DNA of 44,917 nucleotides from DASQFQ01 sp039934455. Its GTDB lineage: Bacteria > Actinomycetota > Thermoleophilia > Solirubrobacterales > Solirubrobacteraceae. The stretch covers positions 1 to 44,917 of the forward strand of contig JBDTMF010000006.1 in assembly GCA_039934455.1 (NCBI GenBank), read 5' to 3'. Made by a program: the position numbers and the translations under genes. The notes beneath the pieces are model-generated. The model was not told the origin of the DNA, did not search any database, and saw only the letters and a list, made by a program, of their open reading frames with translations. Shown here piece after piece: positions 1-7,948 of this stretch. Within the stretch, counting starts at the first letter, position 1; each line of letters opens with the position of its first letter.

Positions 1-322
1 GGGCGCGCGCCATCCGCCAGCGCAGGAGCGGGTGCAGCTCCACGGGCATCAGGCTCGCCTCGTGGCCCCAGTACTCGAACAGCCGCCGCGGCGCGGAGGA
101 GGCGGCGCGGTCGAGCGCCTCGCGGTCATAGTGGCCGAGCCGCGCGAAGCCGGGCAGATAGTGCGCCCGTGAGAGCACGTTGACCGAGTCGATCTGGATC
201 AGGCCGACGCAGTCGAACAGCCGCCGGATCGCGCGGCCGTCGTGCCGCCGCGAGACGGCGAAGCCCTGGGCCGCGAGCGCAACGCGCCGCGCCTCGGCGG
301 CGGAGATGCGGGCGCGCGGCAC
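1..322 (-). CDS. YcaQ/AlkZ-type winged-helix DNA glycosylase, partial (N-terminal part)
   Basis: The reverse strand reads in one open frame from a GTG at 322 off the left edge, so only about 107 N-terminal residues are present. The visible residues include LAAQGF near the start, IQIDSVNVLSRAHYLPGFAR, and FEYWGHEASLMP. These match the N-terminal region of the YcaQ/AlkZ crosslink-repair glycosylase family (winged-helix DNA-binding, HTH_42), where LAAQG, LQIDTINIVARS and EYWAHEA are the corresponding blocks. Family members unhook interstrand crosslinks and excise alkylated bases; the catalytic part lies outside the window. The GTG is chosen because the conserved block starts about ten residues later and no other start codon in frame is closer. 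Family assignment is firm; the exact start is uncertain because no clear ribosome-binding site precedes it. Confidence 0.8.
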   Translation of the reverse strand, partial: MPRARISAAEARRVALAAQGFAVSRRHDGRAIRRLFDCVGLIQIDSVNVLSRAHYLPGFARLGHYDREALDRAASSAPRRLFEYWGHEASLMPVELHPLLRWRMARA

Positions 323-391
323 GCGCGCATCATGCCGGGGTGGCTCGCGCGCCGCTGCTCCGCGGGCCGTGCTGCATGCGAGCCGGGCGAT

Positions 392-952
392 CTACAGGGT
401 CAGTGTGTCGGGACCGGAGCGCTCGCGCTCGGCCTCGTCGGCGCTGATCTCGTCGTCGTGCTCGAGCGCGATCGCGATGTCGTCGAGGCCCGCGAGCAGG
501 CGCCGGCGCGTCTCCGCGTTGATCTCGAACGGCACGGCGCGGCCGTCGAAGCGGACCTCGAGCGCCTCGAGGTCGACCTCCGCCTCGCTGGCCTGCATCA
601 GCGCCCTGACGTCCGCCTCGGGCAGCACGACGGGCAGCAGGCCGCACTTCGTGCAGTTGGAGAAGAAGATGTCCGCGAACGAGGGCGCGACGACCGCGCG
701 GAAGCCGTAGTCCTCGAGCGCCCATGGCGCGTGCTCGCGGCTCGAGCCGGAGCCGAAGTTCGGCCCGGTGGCGAGGATCGGGTTGGGCGGCAGGTTCCAG
801 CCGTCCTCCTTGGCCCAGTCGTAGAACAGGAACTCGCCGAAGCCGGTCCGCTCGACCCGCTTGAGGAACTGCTTGGGGATGATCTGGTCGGTGTCGACGT
901 CCGCGCGGTCGAGCACGGACACGGCGCCGGAGATGACCGTCACGGGCTGCAT
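392..952 (-). CDS. leuD: 3-isopropylmalate dehydratase small subunit
   Basis: 186 residues, the usual LeuD length. LeuD is the swivel-domain subunit of isopropylmalate isomerase, which with LeuC converts 2-isopropylmalate to 3-isopropylmalate in leucine synthesis in the cytoplasm. Visible family blocks are ADVDTDQIIPKQFLKR near residue 18, FLFYDWAKEDGW, and the substrate-loop block FGSGSSREHAPWAL around residues 66-79. The ATG begins on the base directly after the leuC stop codon, so the two genes are butted together and translated as a pair. No leuB is present nearby, and leuA lies 5 kb away on the same strand. No odd residues seen. Confidence 0.96.
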   Translation of the reverse strand: MQPVTVISGAVSVLDRADVDTDQIIPKQFLKRVERTGFGEFLFYDWAKEDGWNLPPNPILATGPNFGSGSSREHAPWALEDYGFRAVVAPSFADIFFSNCTKCGLLPVVLPEADVRALMQASEAEVDLEALEVRFDGRAVPFEINAETRRRLLAGLDDIAIALEHDDEISADEAERERSGPDTLTL

Positions 953-2320
953 CTAGTTCTCCCACTCGCGGATGTCGACGAAGTGCCCCTCGATCGCCGC
1001 GGCGGCGGCCATCTGCGGCGAGACGAGGTGCGTGCGCCCGCCGCGGCCCTGGCGGCCCTCGAAGTTGCGGTTCGAGGTCGAGGCGCAGCGCTCGCCGGGC
1101 TGGAGGATGTCGGGGTTCATCCCCAGGCACATCGAGCAGCCCGCCGAGCGCCAGTCGAAGCCCGCGGCTCGGAAGACGTCGTCGAGCCCCTCCGCCTCGG
1201 CCTGGAGGGCCACGGGCTGCGAGCCCGGGACGACCATGGCGTTCACGCTCGCGGCGACCTTGCGTCCCTCGACCAGCGCGGCGGCGGCGCGCAGGTCCCC
1301 GATCCGCGAGTTCGTGCACGAGCCGATGAAGACGCGGTCGAGCTGGATGTCCTGCATTCGCGTCCCGGCCTCGAGGCCCATGTACTTCAGCGCGCGCTCG
1401 TCGCCGTCGGACCGGGGGTCGGGCACCGAGTCGGTGATCGGCACGACCATCGCGGGGGTCGTCCCCCACGTCACCAGCGGCGAGAGCGCCGCGGCGTCGA
1501 CGGTCATGTCGCGGTCGAAGGTCGCGTCGTCGTCGGTGCGCAGCTCGCGCCAGCGCTCGACGGCGGCGTCGAAGTCCCGCGGCGCGCCGGGGCGGCCCGC
1601 GAGGTACTCGAACGTCGTCTCGTCCGGGGCGATCATCCCGGCCCTGCCACCGCCCTCGATCGTCATGTTGCAGATCGTCATCCGGCCCTCCATCGAGAGC
1701 GCCTCGATGGCGGGGCCGGCGTACTCGACGACGTGGCCGGCCGCGCCGTTGGTCCCCATCTGGCCGATGGTGCCGAGGATCAGGTCCTTGGCGGTGACGC
1801 CGAAGCCGGGCTCGCCCTCGTACCGGATGCACATCGAGCGCGGCTTGCCCTGCGCGAGGCACTGCGTGGCGAGCACGTGCTCGACCTCGCTCGTGCCGAT
1901 CCCGAAGGCGAGCGCGCCGAACGCGCCATGCGTGGCGGTGTGGGAGTCGCCGCAGACGATCGTCATGCCGGGCTGCGTCACGCCGAGCTCCGGCCCGATC
2001 ACGTGGACGATGCCCTGACGGTCCGAGCCCATCGAGTAGAGCGGGATCCCGAACTCCTCGCAGTTGCGCTCGAGCGTCTCGACCTGCACGCGGCTCAGCT
2101 CGTCGCGGATGCGGGCCGCGACCGGGGTGCCGTCGGTCGGGACGTTGTGGTCGGCGGTGGCGAGCGTGCGGTCCGGGCGGCGGACGGGCCGTCCGGCGAG
2201 CCGCAGCCCGTCGAAGGCCTGCGGGCTCGTGACCTCGTGGACGAGGTGCAGGTCGATGTAGAGCAGACCGTCGGAGACCTCGTGCAGGGCCCAGATGCGG
2301 TCGAAGAGCGTCTGGCTCAT
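953..2320 (-). CDS. leuC: 3-isopropylmalate dehydratase large subunit
   Basis: 455 residues, an aconitase-family [4Fe-4S] enzyme and partner of LeuD in leucine synthesis. The three cluster cysteines are visible: Cys335 in FIGSCTNSRIGD and Cys395/Cys398 in GCSMCLGMNPD. The block GDSHTATHGAFGALAFGIGTS, typical of LeuC, lies near residue 135. The frame is open further upstream, but the start at MSQTLFDRIW matches the family N-terminus. It overlaps the stop of the upstream regulator gene as ATGA (bases 2317-2320), which implies translational coupling. The order regulator-leuC-leuD on one transcript suggests the regulator is co-expressed with the enzyme it precedes. Confidence 0.96.
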   Translation of the reverse strand: MSQTLFDRIWALHEVSDGLLYIDLHLVHEVTSPQAFDGLRLAGRPVRRPDRTLATADHNVPTDGTPVAARIRDELSRVQVETLERNCEEFGIPLYSMGSDRQGIVHVIGPELGVTQPGMTIVCGDSHTATHGAFGALAFGIGTSEVEHVLATQCLAQGKPRSMCIRYEGEPGFGVTAKDLILGTIGQMGTNGAAGHVVEYAGPAIEALSMEGRMTICNMTIEGGGRAGMIAPDETTFEYLAGRPGAPRDFDAAVERWRELRTDDDATFDRDMTVDAAALSPLVTWGTTPAMVVPITDSVPDPRSDGDERALKYMGLEAGTRMQDIQLDRVFIGSCTNSRIGDLRAAAALVEGRKVAASVNAMVVPGSQPVALQAEAEGLDDVFRAAGFDWRSAGCSMCLGMNPDILQPGERCASTSNRNFEGRQGRGGRTHLVSPQMAAAAAIEGHFVDIREWEN

Positions 2321-2886
2321 GAGCGGCGCAGCCCTGCCGACACGACGGCAAGCAGGACCGCTTCCTCCTCTCCTGGATTCTCGAAGTGATGTGGAAGGTC
2401 GGCGTCGAAGGTCACGCAGTCGCCCTCGGCGAGGTCGTGGCGGGTCCCGTCGCAGACGAAGGTCAGCCGGCCGTGCTGGACGAGGCTCGTCTCGCGCGCG
2501 CCGGGCTCGTGCATGGGCGGGTCGCCGGGGCCGCCCGTGCGCGCGCCCGGCTGGACGGTGTGGCAGGAGACCTCGGCGCGCTGGCCGGGCAGCGGCGGGG
2601 TCAGGACCTCCCAGCGGTGGCCGTCGGCGCCGCCGCTGCGGCGCTCGCCGGGCCTGACCACGCTGACCGTGCCGCCCTCGTCGAGGCGCAGCAGCTGGGA
2701 GAGCCGGAGCTCGAGCCCGGCGGCGATCCGGCCGGCGATCGTCAGCGTCGGGCTGGTTTCCCCGCGCTCCACCTGTGAGAGCATCGGAGCGGAGACGCCC
2801 GAGCGCTCCGCGAGATCGCGCAGCGAGAGGTCCATCGACTCCCGTAGCGCGCGGACGCGCGATCCGACCGGTGTACCTACCTCCAT
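2317..2886 (-). CDS. XRE-family regulator with C-terminal cupin domain
   Basis: 189 residues from the ATG at 2886. Residues about 8-65 are an XRE/Cro-type helix-turn-helix (RALRESMDLSLRDLAERSGV, then SAPMLSQVERGETSPTL), and residues about 110-185 are a small cupin-2 barrel (MHEPGARETSLVQHGRLTFV, AEGDCVTFDADLPHHFENPG). This architecture is that of one-component metabolite sensors such as SutR/PuuR-like proteins; the ligand cannot be read from sequence. It is followed by leuC with an ATGA overlap, so regulation of leucine or related metabolism and autoregulation are plausible inferences. The frame stays open upstream to 3114, but a TAACGT hexamer sits eight bases before ATG 2886 and the domain starts right after it, so the longer form is rejected. 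Confidence 0.85.
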   Translation of the reverse strand: MEVGTPVGSRVRALRESMDLSLRDLAERSGVSAPMLSQVERGETSPTLTIAGRIAAGLELRLSQLLRLDEGGTVSVVRPGERRSGGADGHRWEVLTPPLPGQRAEVSCHTVQPGARTGGPGDPPMHEPGARETSLVQHGRLTFVCDGTRHDLAEGDCVTFDADLPHHFENPGEEEAVLLAVVSAGLRRS

Positions 2887-2894
2887 ACGAGCGT

Positions 2895-2900
2895 ACGTTA
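2895..2900 (-). promoter_or_regulatory. -10 box for the XRE-leuCD unit (leaderless)
   Basis: TAACGT on the minus strand ends eight bases before the ATG at 2886, the spacing expected for transcription starting at or next to the start codon. No Shine-Dalgarno is seen upstream of that ATG. The overlapping palindrome CGTACG (2892-2897) could be part of an autoregulatory operator. No convincing -35 box. Confidence 0.5.
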
Positions 2901-2926
2901 TCGCATACAGAGGAGCGTGATCCGCA

Positions 2927-3145
2927 ATGCCCTTCGACCAGTCGAAGATCGGCCGGCTCGCCGCCGACCTGATGGACAACCTGGAGCAGCACATCGAGGA
3001 GGACGCCGAGATCGGGGACGTCTGCCTGGTGGTCGAGCTGATCTCGGAGGGCGGCTCGCAGGTCGTCAGCCAGTTCTCCAACCCGCGGGCGCACGTCAAC
3101 ATCGGGCTCCTCACGGTGGCCCGCGGGAGCCTGAAGGTCGACTAG
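2927..3145 (+). CDS. small acidic protein of unknown function
   Basis: 72 residues, not recognised. It starts with MPFDQSKIGRLAADLMD and continues with an acidic segment (EQHIEEDAEIGDV), a hydrophobic strand-like stretch (CLVVELISEGG) and a C-terminus rich in predicted beta strands; no signal peptide or membrane helix. A good purine-rich ribosome site (AGAGGAG, 2909-2915) precedes the ATG. It is divergent from the XRE regulator with only 40 bases between starts, so the two promoters must overlap and may share control. The reverse strand here is also open, but the ribosome site and intergenic position favour this reading. Confidence 0.6.
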   Translation: MPFDQSKIGRLAADLMDNLEQHIEEDAEIGDVCLVVELISEGGSQVVSQFSNPRAHVNIGLLTVARGSLKVD

Positions 3146-3177
3146 CCCGCGGCGGCTGCGGGCATGTGTGATGCACC

Positions 3178-4545
3178 ATGCCCCGGTCCTTTGCGCTCGT
3201 CCTGCTCGTGCTCCTGATCGCCGCCGCTCCGGCCGCCGCGGCCGACCCGCGCCGCGGCGAGCAGTGGAACCTCGACCTCATCGAGGCCGACGGCGCTCGC
3301 GCGGTCACCACCGGCGCCGGCGCGACCGTGGCCGTGATCGATTCCGGCGTCCAGGCCGACCACCCCGACCTCGCGGGCCGCATCGGGCCGGGCTACGACG
3401 TCGTCCAGCGCGACTCCACGCCGCAGGACGGCGACGGCCACGGCACCCATGTGATGGGGATCATCGGCGCCGCGACCGGCAACGGCATCGGGGTCGAGAG
3501 CGTCGCCCCCGGGGCCACGCTGATGCCGGTGCGGGTGCTCGGCGACGGCGGCGGCGGCAGCATCGACGACGTCGCGAAGGGGATCGACTGGGCGCGCGAG
3601 CACGGCGCCGACGTCATCAACCTCTCCCTGGGCAGCGACGTGCCGCTGGTCGGCGCGGGTGGCGGCGACGGCTTCGACGCCGCCATCCGGCGCGCGATCG
3701 CCGCGGGCATCGTCGTCGTCGCGGCGGCCGGCAACAACGGCGTGCCGGTCTGCGAGCAGCCCGCGGCGAGCGACGGGCTGCTGTGCGTCGGCGCGGTCGA
3801 CAAGCGCCGCCAGCGCTCGTTCTTCTCCTCCTTCGGCAGCGGCCTCGGGCTGGTGGCGCCGGGCGGGGCGGGCGCGACCGCGACCGGCATGGATGTCGGC
3901 GAGGACGTGCTCTCGACCTACGCGGGGTCCAGCTACCGCGAGCTCGCCGGCACGTCGCAGGCCGCGCCGCACGTCTCGGGCGTCGCCGCGCTGCTCGTGT
4001 CCCGCGGGGTGCGCGGCCAGGCGGCTGTCCGGCGGCTGCTCGCCACCGCGACGGATCTCGGGCCTCCGGGGGTCGACTCGCAGTACGGCGCGGGGTTGGT
4101 CGACGCGCGGGCGGCGGTGGCCGGGTTGGGCGGCGGGCCTGGTGCTCCAGGCGCGGGTGGCGCGGGGGCTCCGGCGGCGGGGCCGGTGCGGGTGTTCGTC
4201 CACGTGAAGCGGCGCCAGGTCGGGCGTCGCGGGATCCGGGTCCGGGTGCGGGCGGCGCATGCGGGCCGGGTACGGGTTCGGGTCATGAGGCGAGGGCATG
4301 TCGTGGCGCGAGGGTCGCGGGTCGTGCGGGCAGGGCGCGCATCGACGGTGGTGGCTCGGCTGACGCGGCGTGGGCGGCGCTTGGCGGCGTTCACGGCGCG
4401 GGTGCGGGTGCGGCTGCCGGGCGAGCGGAAGTGGCGTACGCGGCGCGTTCCGTCAGGTCCTGACGAGCGTCAACGGCGGCTGGGTTCGGCCGGGAGCGGC
4501 GGACTTGGGCCGGGTGTGCTGAGTTTGTGGGAACTATTGCCATGA
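3178..4545 (+). CDS. secreted S8 (subtilisin-like) serine protease with Arg-rich tail
   Basis: 455 residues. A signal peptide (residues about 1-22, hydrophobic LVLLVLLIAAAPAAAA) precedes a subtilase domain directly, with no obvious pro-domain. The catalytic triad is visible: Asp55 in VIDSGV, His88 in GHGTHV, Ser260 in GTSQAAPHVSG, with the oxyanion Asn186 in AAGNNG. The domain ends near residue 315. A Gly/Ala/Pro linker follows (about 318-338), then roughly 100 residues extremely rich in Arg and Val (VRVRAAHAGRVRVRVMRRG). The tail resembles the small basic beta-rich C-terminal modules of actinobacterial secreted proteins and may bind the cell envelope; that is inference. The gene stands alone, with an RNA hairpin 27 bases after the stop. 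Confidence 0.9.
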   Translation: MPRSFALVLLVLLIAAAPAAAADPRRGEQWNLDLIEADGARAVTTGAGATVAVIDSGVQADHPDLAGRIGPGYDVVQRDSTPQDGDGHGTHVMGIIGAATGNGIGVESVAPGATLMPVRVLGDGGGGSIDDVAKGIDWAREHGADVINLSLGSDVPLVGAGGGDGFDAAIRRAIAAGIVVVAAAGNNGVPVCEQPAASDGLLCVGAVDKRRQRSFFSSFGSGLGLVAPGGAGATATGMDVGEDVLSTYAGSSYRELAGTSQAAPHVSGVAALLVSRGVRGQAAVRRLLATATDLGPPGVDSQYGAGLVDARAAVAGLGGGPGAPGAGGAGAPAAGPVRVFVHVKRRQVGRRGIRVRVRAAHAGRVRVRVMRRGHVVARGSRVVRAGRASTVVARLTRRGRRLAAFTARVRVRLPGERKWRTRRVPSGPDERQRRLGSAGSGGLGPGVLSLWELLP

Positions 4546-4572
4546 ACACCGCACACCCCCCTTTTCGGCGGG

Positions 4573-4589
4573 AGCGGGCGCCGCCCGCT
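4573..4589 (+). terminator. GC hairpin after the subtilisin gene
   Basis: A 7-bp perfect stem (4573-4579 pairing with 4583-4589) around a 3-base loop, 27 bases after the protease stop and before the patatin promoter. There is no U-run, so this is at best a weak or factor-assisted terminator. Confidence 0.3.
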
Positions 4590-4611
4590 GCAGGCTTCCC
4601 CTCGATGCGCC

Positions 4612-4639
4612 CTTGACGCTGGCCGGTTCCTCGTACCCT
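4612..4639 (+). promoter_or_regulatory. promoter of the patatin-methyltransferase unit
   Basis: CTTGAC (4612-4617) and TACCCT (4634-4639) are separated by 16 bases. The -10 box ends six bases before the ATG at 4646, indicating a leaderless transcript. It also explains the in-frame TTG at 4613 as part of the -35 box, not a start codon. Best-matching promoter in the window. Confidence 0.65.
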
Positions 4640-4645
4640 CGTCAC

Positions 4646-5560
4646 ATGCCCGAGTCTCTCCATGCCCGCCCCGACGTCCTGGTCCTCGCAGGCGGTGGGA
4701 CGCTCGGCGAGGCGTGGATGCGCGGGCTCCTCGACGGCGCCGGGACCGCCGCGGACATCGACTTCCGCGACTGCGAGTACTTCGTCGGGACCTCGGCGGG
4801 CTCGATCGTCGCCGCGTTCCTCGCCGCCGGCCGTGCGCCCGACTCGGGCGCGGAGGCCCGCGCCGCCAAGGACTGGGCGGATGCGGCCGGGGTCAACGGG
4901 CAGCCACGTGGCAGGCTCGCCGGGTTCGGCAGGCTCGGCGCCGCCGTCGCCGCGCCGCTCGCCCCCATCGCGCTCGCGTCCGTGAGCCCCGGCGGCGCGC
5001 TCGCGCGCGCCGCTGCGCTGCGGGCCGCCCCAAGCACCTCGCGCTCGATGCCCGGCCTCGGCCGCATGATCGATGCAGAGGGCGCCCGCTTCGACGGGCG
5101 CCTGCGCATCGTCGCGGTCGACCGCCGCAGCGGCCGCCGTGTCGTGTTCGGCTCCCCCGGCTCGCCCTCCGCCACGGTCGGGCAGGCGGTGCTCGCCTCC
5201 TGCTCGGTGCCGTGGATCTTCGCGCCGGTCAAGATCGGCGGCCGCGAGTACGTCGACGGGGGCGTCTGGAGCCCGACCAACCTCGACGCGACCCCCGCCC
5301 GCCGCGGCACGCAGGTCCTGTGCCTGAACCCGACCGCGTCGCTGCCGGCCGGCCGCTCCGCCTTCCGCGCGCTACGCGCGTTCTCGCGCTCCGCCGCGGC
5401 CACGGAGACGCTCGCGCTGCGGGCGCGGGGCGCGACGGTGCGGACGATCGGTCCCGACGCCCGCGCCGCCGAGGCGATGGGCGTGAACCTGATGGACCGC
5501 GGGCGCGTCCCACAGGTGCTGGCCGCCGGCTACGCGCAGGGCAAGGCGCTGGCGGGATGA
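4646..5560 (+). CDS. patatin-like phospholipase
   Basis: 304 residues from the ATG at 4646. It is a patatin-family serine acyl hydrolase: oxyanion loop GGGTLGEAW near residue 13, nucleophile Ser50 in GTSAGS (G-x-S-x-G), and catalytic Asp204 in YVDGGVWS (the DGG motif). These three elements in the right order identify a Ser-Asp dyad lipase acting on phospholipid or other acyl esters. No signal peptide is seen, so cytoplasmic or membrane-peripheral. Its stop overlaps the methyltransferase start as ATGA, so the two are co-translated. The substrate is not predictable. The start is fixed by the promoter directly upstream. Confidence 0.9.
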   Translation: MPESLHARPDVLVLAGGGTLGEAWMRGLLDGAGTAADIDFRDCEYFVGTSAGSIVAAFLAAGRAPDSGAEARAAKDWADAAGVNGQPRGRLAGFGRLGAAVAAPLAPIALASVSPGGALARAAALRAAPSTSRSMPGLGRMIDAEGARFDGRLRIVAVDRRSGRRVVFGSPGSPSATVGQAVLASCSVPWIFAPVKIGGREYVDGGVWSPTNLDATPARRGTQVLCLNPTASLPAGRSAFRALRAFSRSAAATETLALRARGATVRTIGPDARAAEAMGVNLMDRGRVPQVLAAGYAQGKALAG

Positions 5561-6309
5561 GCCACCAGGAGGTCAACAAGAAGCTGTGGGACAGCACGGC
5601 CGAGCGCTGGGTCGAGCCGGCCAAGGTCGACTGGGCGAGCCCGGAGCCCTCATGGGGCATGTGGCGGGTCCCGGAGGCCGAGGTCGGCGCCCTGCCCGAA
5701 GTCGACGGGCTCGACGCGATCGAGCTCGGCTGCGGCACCGCCTACTTCTCGGCCTGGCTCGCCCGCCGCGGCGCGCGGCCCGTCGGCGTCGACCAGTCCA
5801 GGGGCCAGCTCGCGACGGCGCGCGCGATGCAGGCCGAGCACGGCATCGACTTCCCGCTCATCGAGGCCGACGCCGAGAACGTCCCGCTGCCCGACGCGAG
5901 CTTCGACTTCGCCCTGTCGGAGTACGGCGCGAGCCTGTGGTGCGAGCCGGCGCGCTGGATCGCGGAGGCCGCGCGGCTGCTGCGCCCGGGCGGCCGGCTC
6001 GTGTTCCTGACGAACACGCCGCTGCTCATCCTGTGCTCCGCGCCCGAGGAGGAGTTCGCGACCGAGCGCCTGTCGAGGCCCCAGTTCGGCCTCCACCGGG
6101 TCGAATGGCACGACGCCGACGGCCCCTCGGTCGAGTTCCACCTCCCCCACGGCGAGATGATCCGGCTGCTGCGCGAGACCGGCTTCGAGGTGGAGGCGCT
6201 GCACGAGCTGCAGGCCGCCCCCGACGCCCCGGCGCGCTTCGAGCACGTGACGCTCGAGTGGGCGCGGTCGTGGCCGTCGGAGGAGATCTGGGTGGCGCGG
6301 AAGCGCTGA
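5557..6309 (+). CDS. class I SAM-dependent methyltransferase
   Basis: 250 residues. SAM-binding motif I is AIELGCGTAYFSAWLARRGA (residues about 57-76), followed by the motif II acidic residue in VGVDQS and motif III/post-I elements (DASFDFALSEYGASLWCEP, LLRPGGRLVFLTN). This is the Methyltransf_11/25 class. The N-terminus (MSHQEVNKKLWDSTAERW) matches small-molecule methyltransferases found widely in Actinobacteria. It is coupled to the patatin gene by an ATGA overlap, so lipid modification is conceivable, but the substrate is unknown. It converges on leuA with no intervening base between the two stop codons. Confidence 0.88.
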   Translation: MSHQEVNKKLWDSTAERWVEPAKVDWASPEPSWGMWRVPEAEVGALPEVDGLDAIELGCGTAYFSAWLARRGARPVGVDQSRGQLATARAMQAEHGIDFPLIEADAENVPLPDASFDFALSEYGASLWCEPARWIAEAARLLRPGGRLVFLTNTPLLILCSAPEEEFATERLSRPQFGLHRVEWHDADGPSVEFHLPHGEMIRLLRETGFEVEALHELQAAPDAPARFEHVTLEWARSWPSEEIWVARKR

Positions 6310-7884
6310 CTACGGCGTCGGGCTGAGCTCCGCCTCGGCGGCCTCGGCCGGCGGCGCCTCGGCGGCGGCGAGCACGCGCCGCTCCGCGTTGGACAGCGCG
6401 CGCACGTACGCGAGCGCGGCCGCCTCAATGATGTCCGTCGAGACGCCCTGCCCGGCCGCGGACTGCCCCGCGAGCTCGAGCACGACGCTGGCCTCGCCGA
6501 GCGCGTCCTGGCCGCCTGTGACCGAGCCGATGTGGAACTCCCTGAGCTTCGCCTCGCGCTTGGAGGCGGCGTTGATGGCGCGGAAGATCGCGTCGACCGG
6601 GCCGTCGCCGGTGAAGTTGCCCTGCACCAGCTCGTCGTCGGGCGTGCGCAGCTCGACCGTGGCGTGCGGCGGACGGCGGCTGGAGGCCTCGACGTCGAAC
6701 CATTCGAGCGTGTAGGAGCGCATCTGGTCGCGCAGCTCGTCGGTGACGAGCGCCTCGAGGTCGAGCGCGGTGACCTGCTTCTTCTTGTCCGCGATGTCCT
6801 TGAAGCGCTTGAACGCGGTGTTCAGCGCCTGGCCGGAGACCTCGAACCCGAGCTCCTCCAGCGCGCTCTTGAGCGCGTGGCGCCCGGAGTGCTTGCCGAG
6901 CACGATCGAGTTGGCGTCGAGCCCGACCATGGTCGCGTCCATGATCTCGTAGGTCGAGCGCTCCTTCAGCACCCCGTCCTGGTGGATGCCGGACTCGTGG
7001 GCGAACGCGTTGCGGCCCACGATCGCCTTGTTCGGCTGCACCGTGTAGCCGGTCAGCCGGGAGACGAGGCGACTCGTGCGCGCGATCTCGCGCGTGTTGA
7101 TGCCGGTGGTGAAGCCGACGTCGGCCGCACGGGTGTGCAGCAGCATCACGATCTCCTCGAGCGCGGCATTGCCCGCGCGCTCGCCGATGCCGTTGATCGC
7201 GCACTCGACCTGGCGGGCACCTGCCTGCAGGCCCGCGAAGGAGTTGGCGACGGCGAGGCCGAGGTCGTTGTGGCAGTGCACGGACAGCACGACGTCGCGC
7301 AGGCCCGGCACGTACTGGTAGAGCCGGCCCAGGAGGGCGATGTACTCCTCCGGCATGGTGTAGCCGACGGTGTCGGGGATGTTGATCGTCGTGGCGCCCT
7401 CGTCGAGCGCGATCTGCACCACCTCGGCGGTGTACTCGAGGTCCGAGCGGGTGGCGTCCATGGGCGAGAACTCGACGTCGTCGACCAGCGCGCGGGCGTG
7501 GGCGACGGCGGCGCGGGCCTGCCCCTTGACGTCCTCGCGGGTCGAGGCGAGCTGGTGCTCGATGTGGATGTCCGAGGTCGAGATGAAGGTGTGGATGCGA
7601 GGTCGCGCCGCGTCGCGTACCGCCCCGTACGCGGCGTCGACGTCGCCGACATGAGCGCGCGCCAGCCCGGTGATGACGGGGCCCTCGACCTGGCGGGCGA
7701 TCGCCTGGACGGCCTCGAAGTCGCCGGGCGAGGTGATCGGGAAGCCGGCCTCGATGATGTCCACGCCCAACCGCGCGAGCTGGTGGGCGATCTCGAGCTT
7801 CTCGGTCGTGTTCAGCGAGATGCCGGGCGACTGCTCGCCGTCTCGCAGGGTGGTGTCGAAGATGAAAACGCGGTCGTCGGTCAT
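6310..7884 (-). CDS. leuA: 2-isopropylmalate synthase
   Basis: 524 residues, the long LeuA form: catalytic TIM barrel followed by the C-terminal LeuA allosteric domain that binds leucine. It condenses acetyl-CoA with 2-oxoisovalerate, the committed step of leucine synthesis. Metal and catalytic residues are visible: Asp10 and Arg14/Asp15 in FDTTLRDGEQSPG, the HCHNDLGLAVANS metal site near residue 205, and HESGIHQDGVLKE near 295. The C-terminal domain begins around residue 400. A strong ribosome site GGAGGAG lies just before the ATG. Unlike most genes here it has a long leader containing a leucine-rich peptide gene, so regulation by leucine supply is likely. leuCD lies elsewhere in the window. 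Confidence 0.96.
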   Translation of the reverse strand: MTDDRVFIFDTTLRDGEQSPGISLNTTEKLEIAHQLARLGVDIIEAGFPITSPGDFEAVQAIARQVEGPVITGLARAHVGDVDAAYGAVRDAARPRIHTFISTSDIHIEHQLASTREDVKGQARAAVAHARALVDDVEFSPMDATRSDLEYTAEVVQIALDEGATTINIPDTVGYTMPEEYIALLGRLYQYVPGLRDVVLSVHCHNDLGLAVANSFAGLQAGARQVECAINGIGERAGNAALEEIVMLLHTRAADVGFTTGINTREIARTSRLVSRLTGYTVQPNKAIVGRNAFAHESGIHQDGVLKERSTYEIMDATMVGLDANSIVLGKHSGRHALKSALEELGFEVSGQALNTAFKRFKDIADKKKQVTALDLEALVTDELRDQMRSYTLEWFDVEASSRRPPHATVELRTPDDELVQGNFTGDGPVDAIFRAINAASKREAKLREFHIGSVTGGQDALGEASVVLELAGQSAAGQGVSTDIIEAAALAYVRALSNAERRVLAAAEAPPAEAAEAELSPTP

Positions 7885-7888
7885 GTCA

Positions 7889-7895
7889 CTCCTCC
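7889..7895 (-). promoter_or_regulatory. leuA ribosome-binding site, likely regulated
   Basis: GGAGGAG on the minus strand, ending four bases before the leuA ATG at 7884. It is fully complementary to CUCCUCC inside the leader peptide's Leu codons (7966-7972) and lies within the 10-base complementarity to the leader start, so it can be hidden by either pairing. Confidence 0.7.
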
Positions 7896-7948
7896 AGTTG
7901 GGCTGCTCCTAGGTCTCCGTTGGTATGCGGCTACGCGGCCGCCACGCG

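Noticed and set aside
242..2389. Long open frame (715 codons) on the plus strand opposite leuD/leuC
   Set aside because: Composition is Arg/Ala/Val/Asp-rich with no domain, and the opposite strand carries two certain enzymes. Long antisense frames are expected at this GC content.
2887..3114. 76-residue extension of the XRE regulator
   Set aside because: The extension is the antisense of the small acidic protein gene and would displace the promoter; the HTH begins directly after ATG 2886.
4613..4645. TTG start upstream of the patatin gene adding 11 residues
   Set aside because: The TTG is the -35 box of a good promoter whose -10 ends six bases before ATG 4646.
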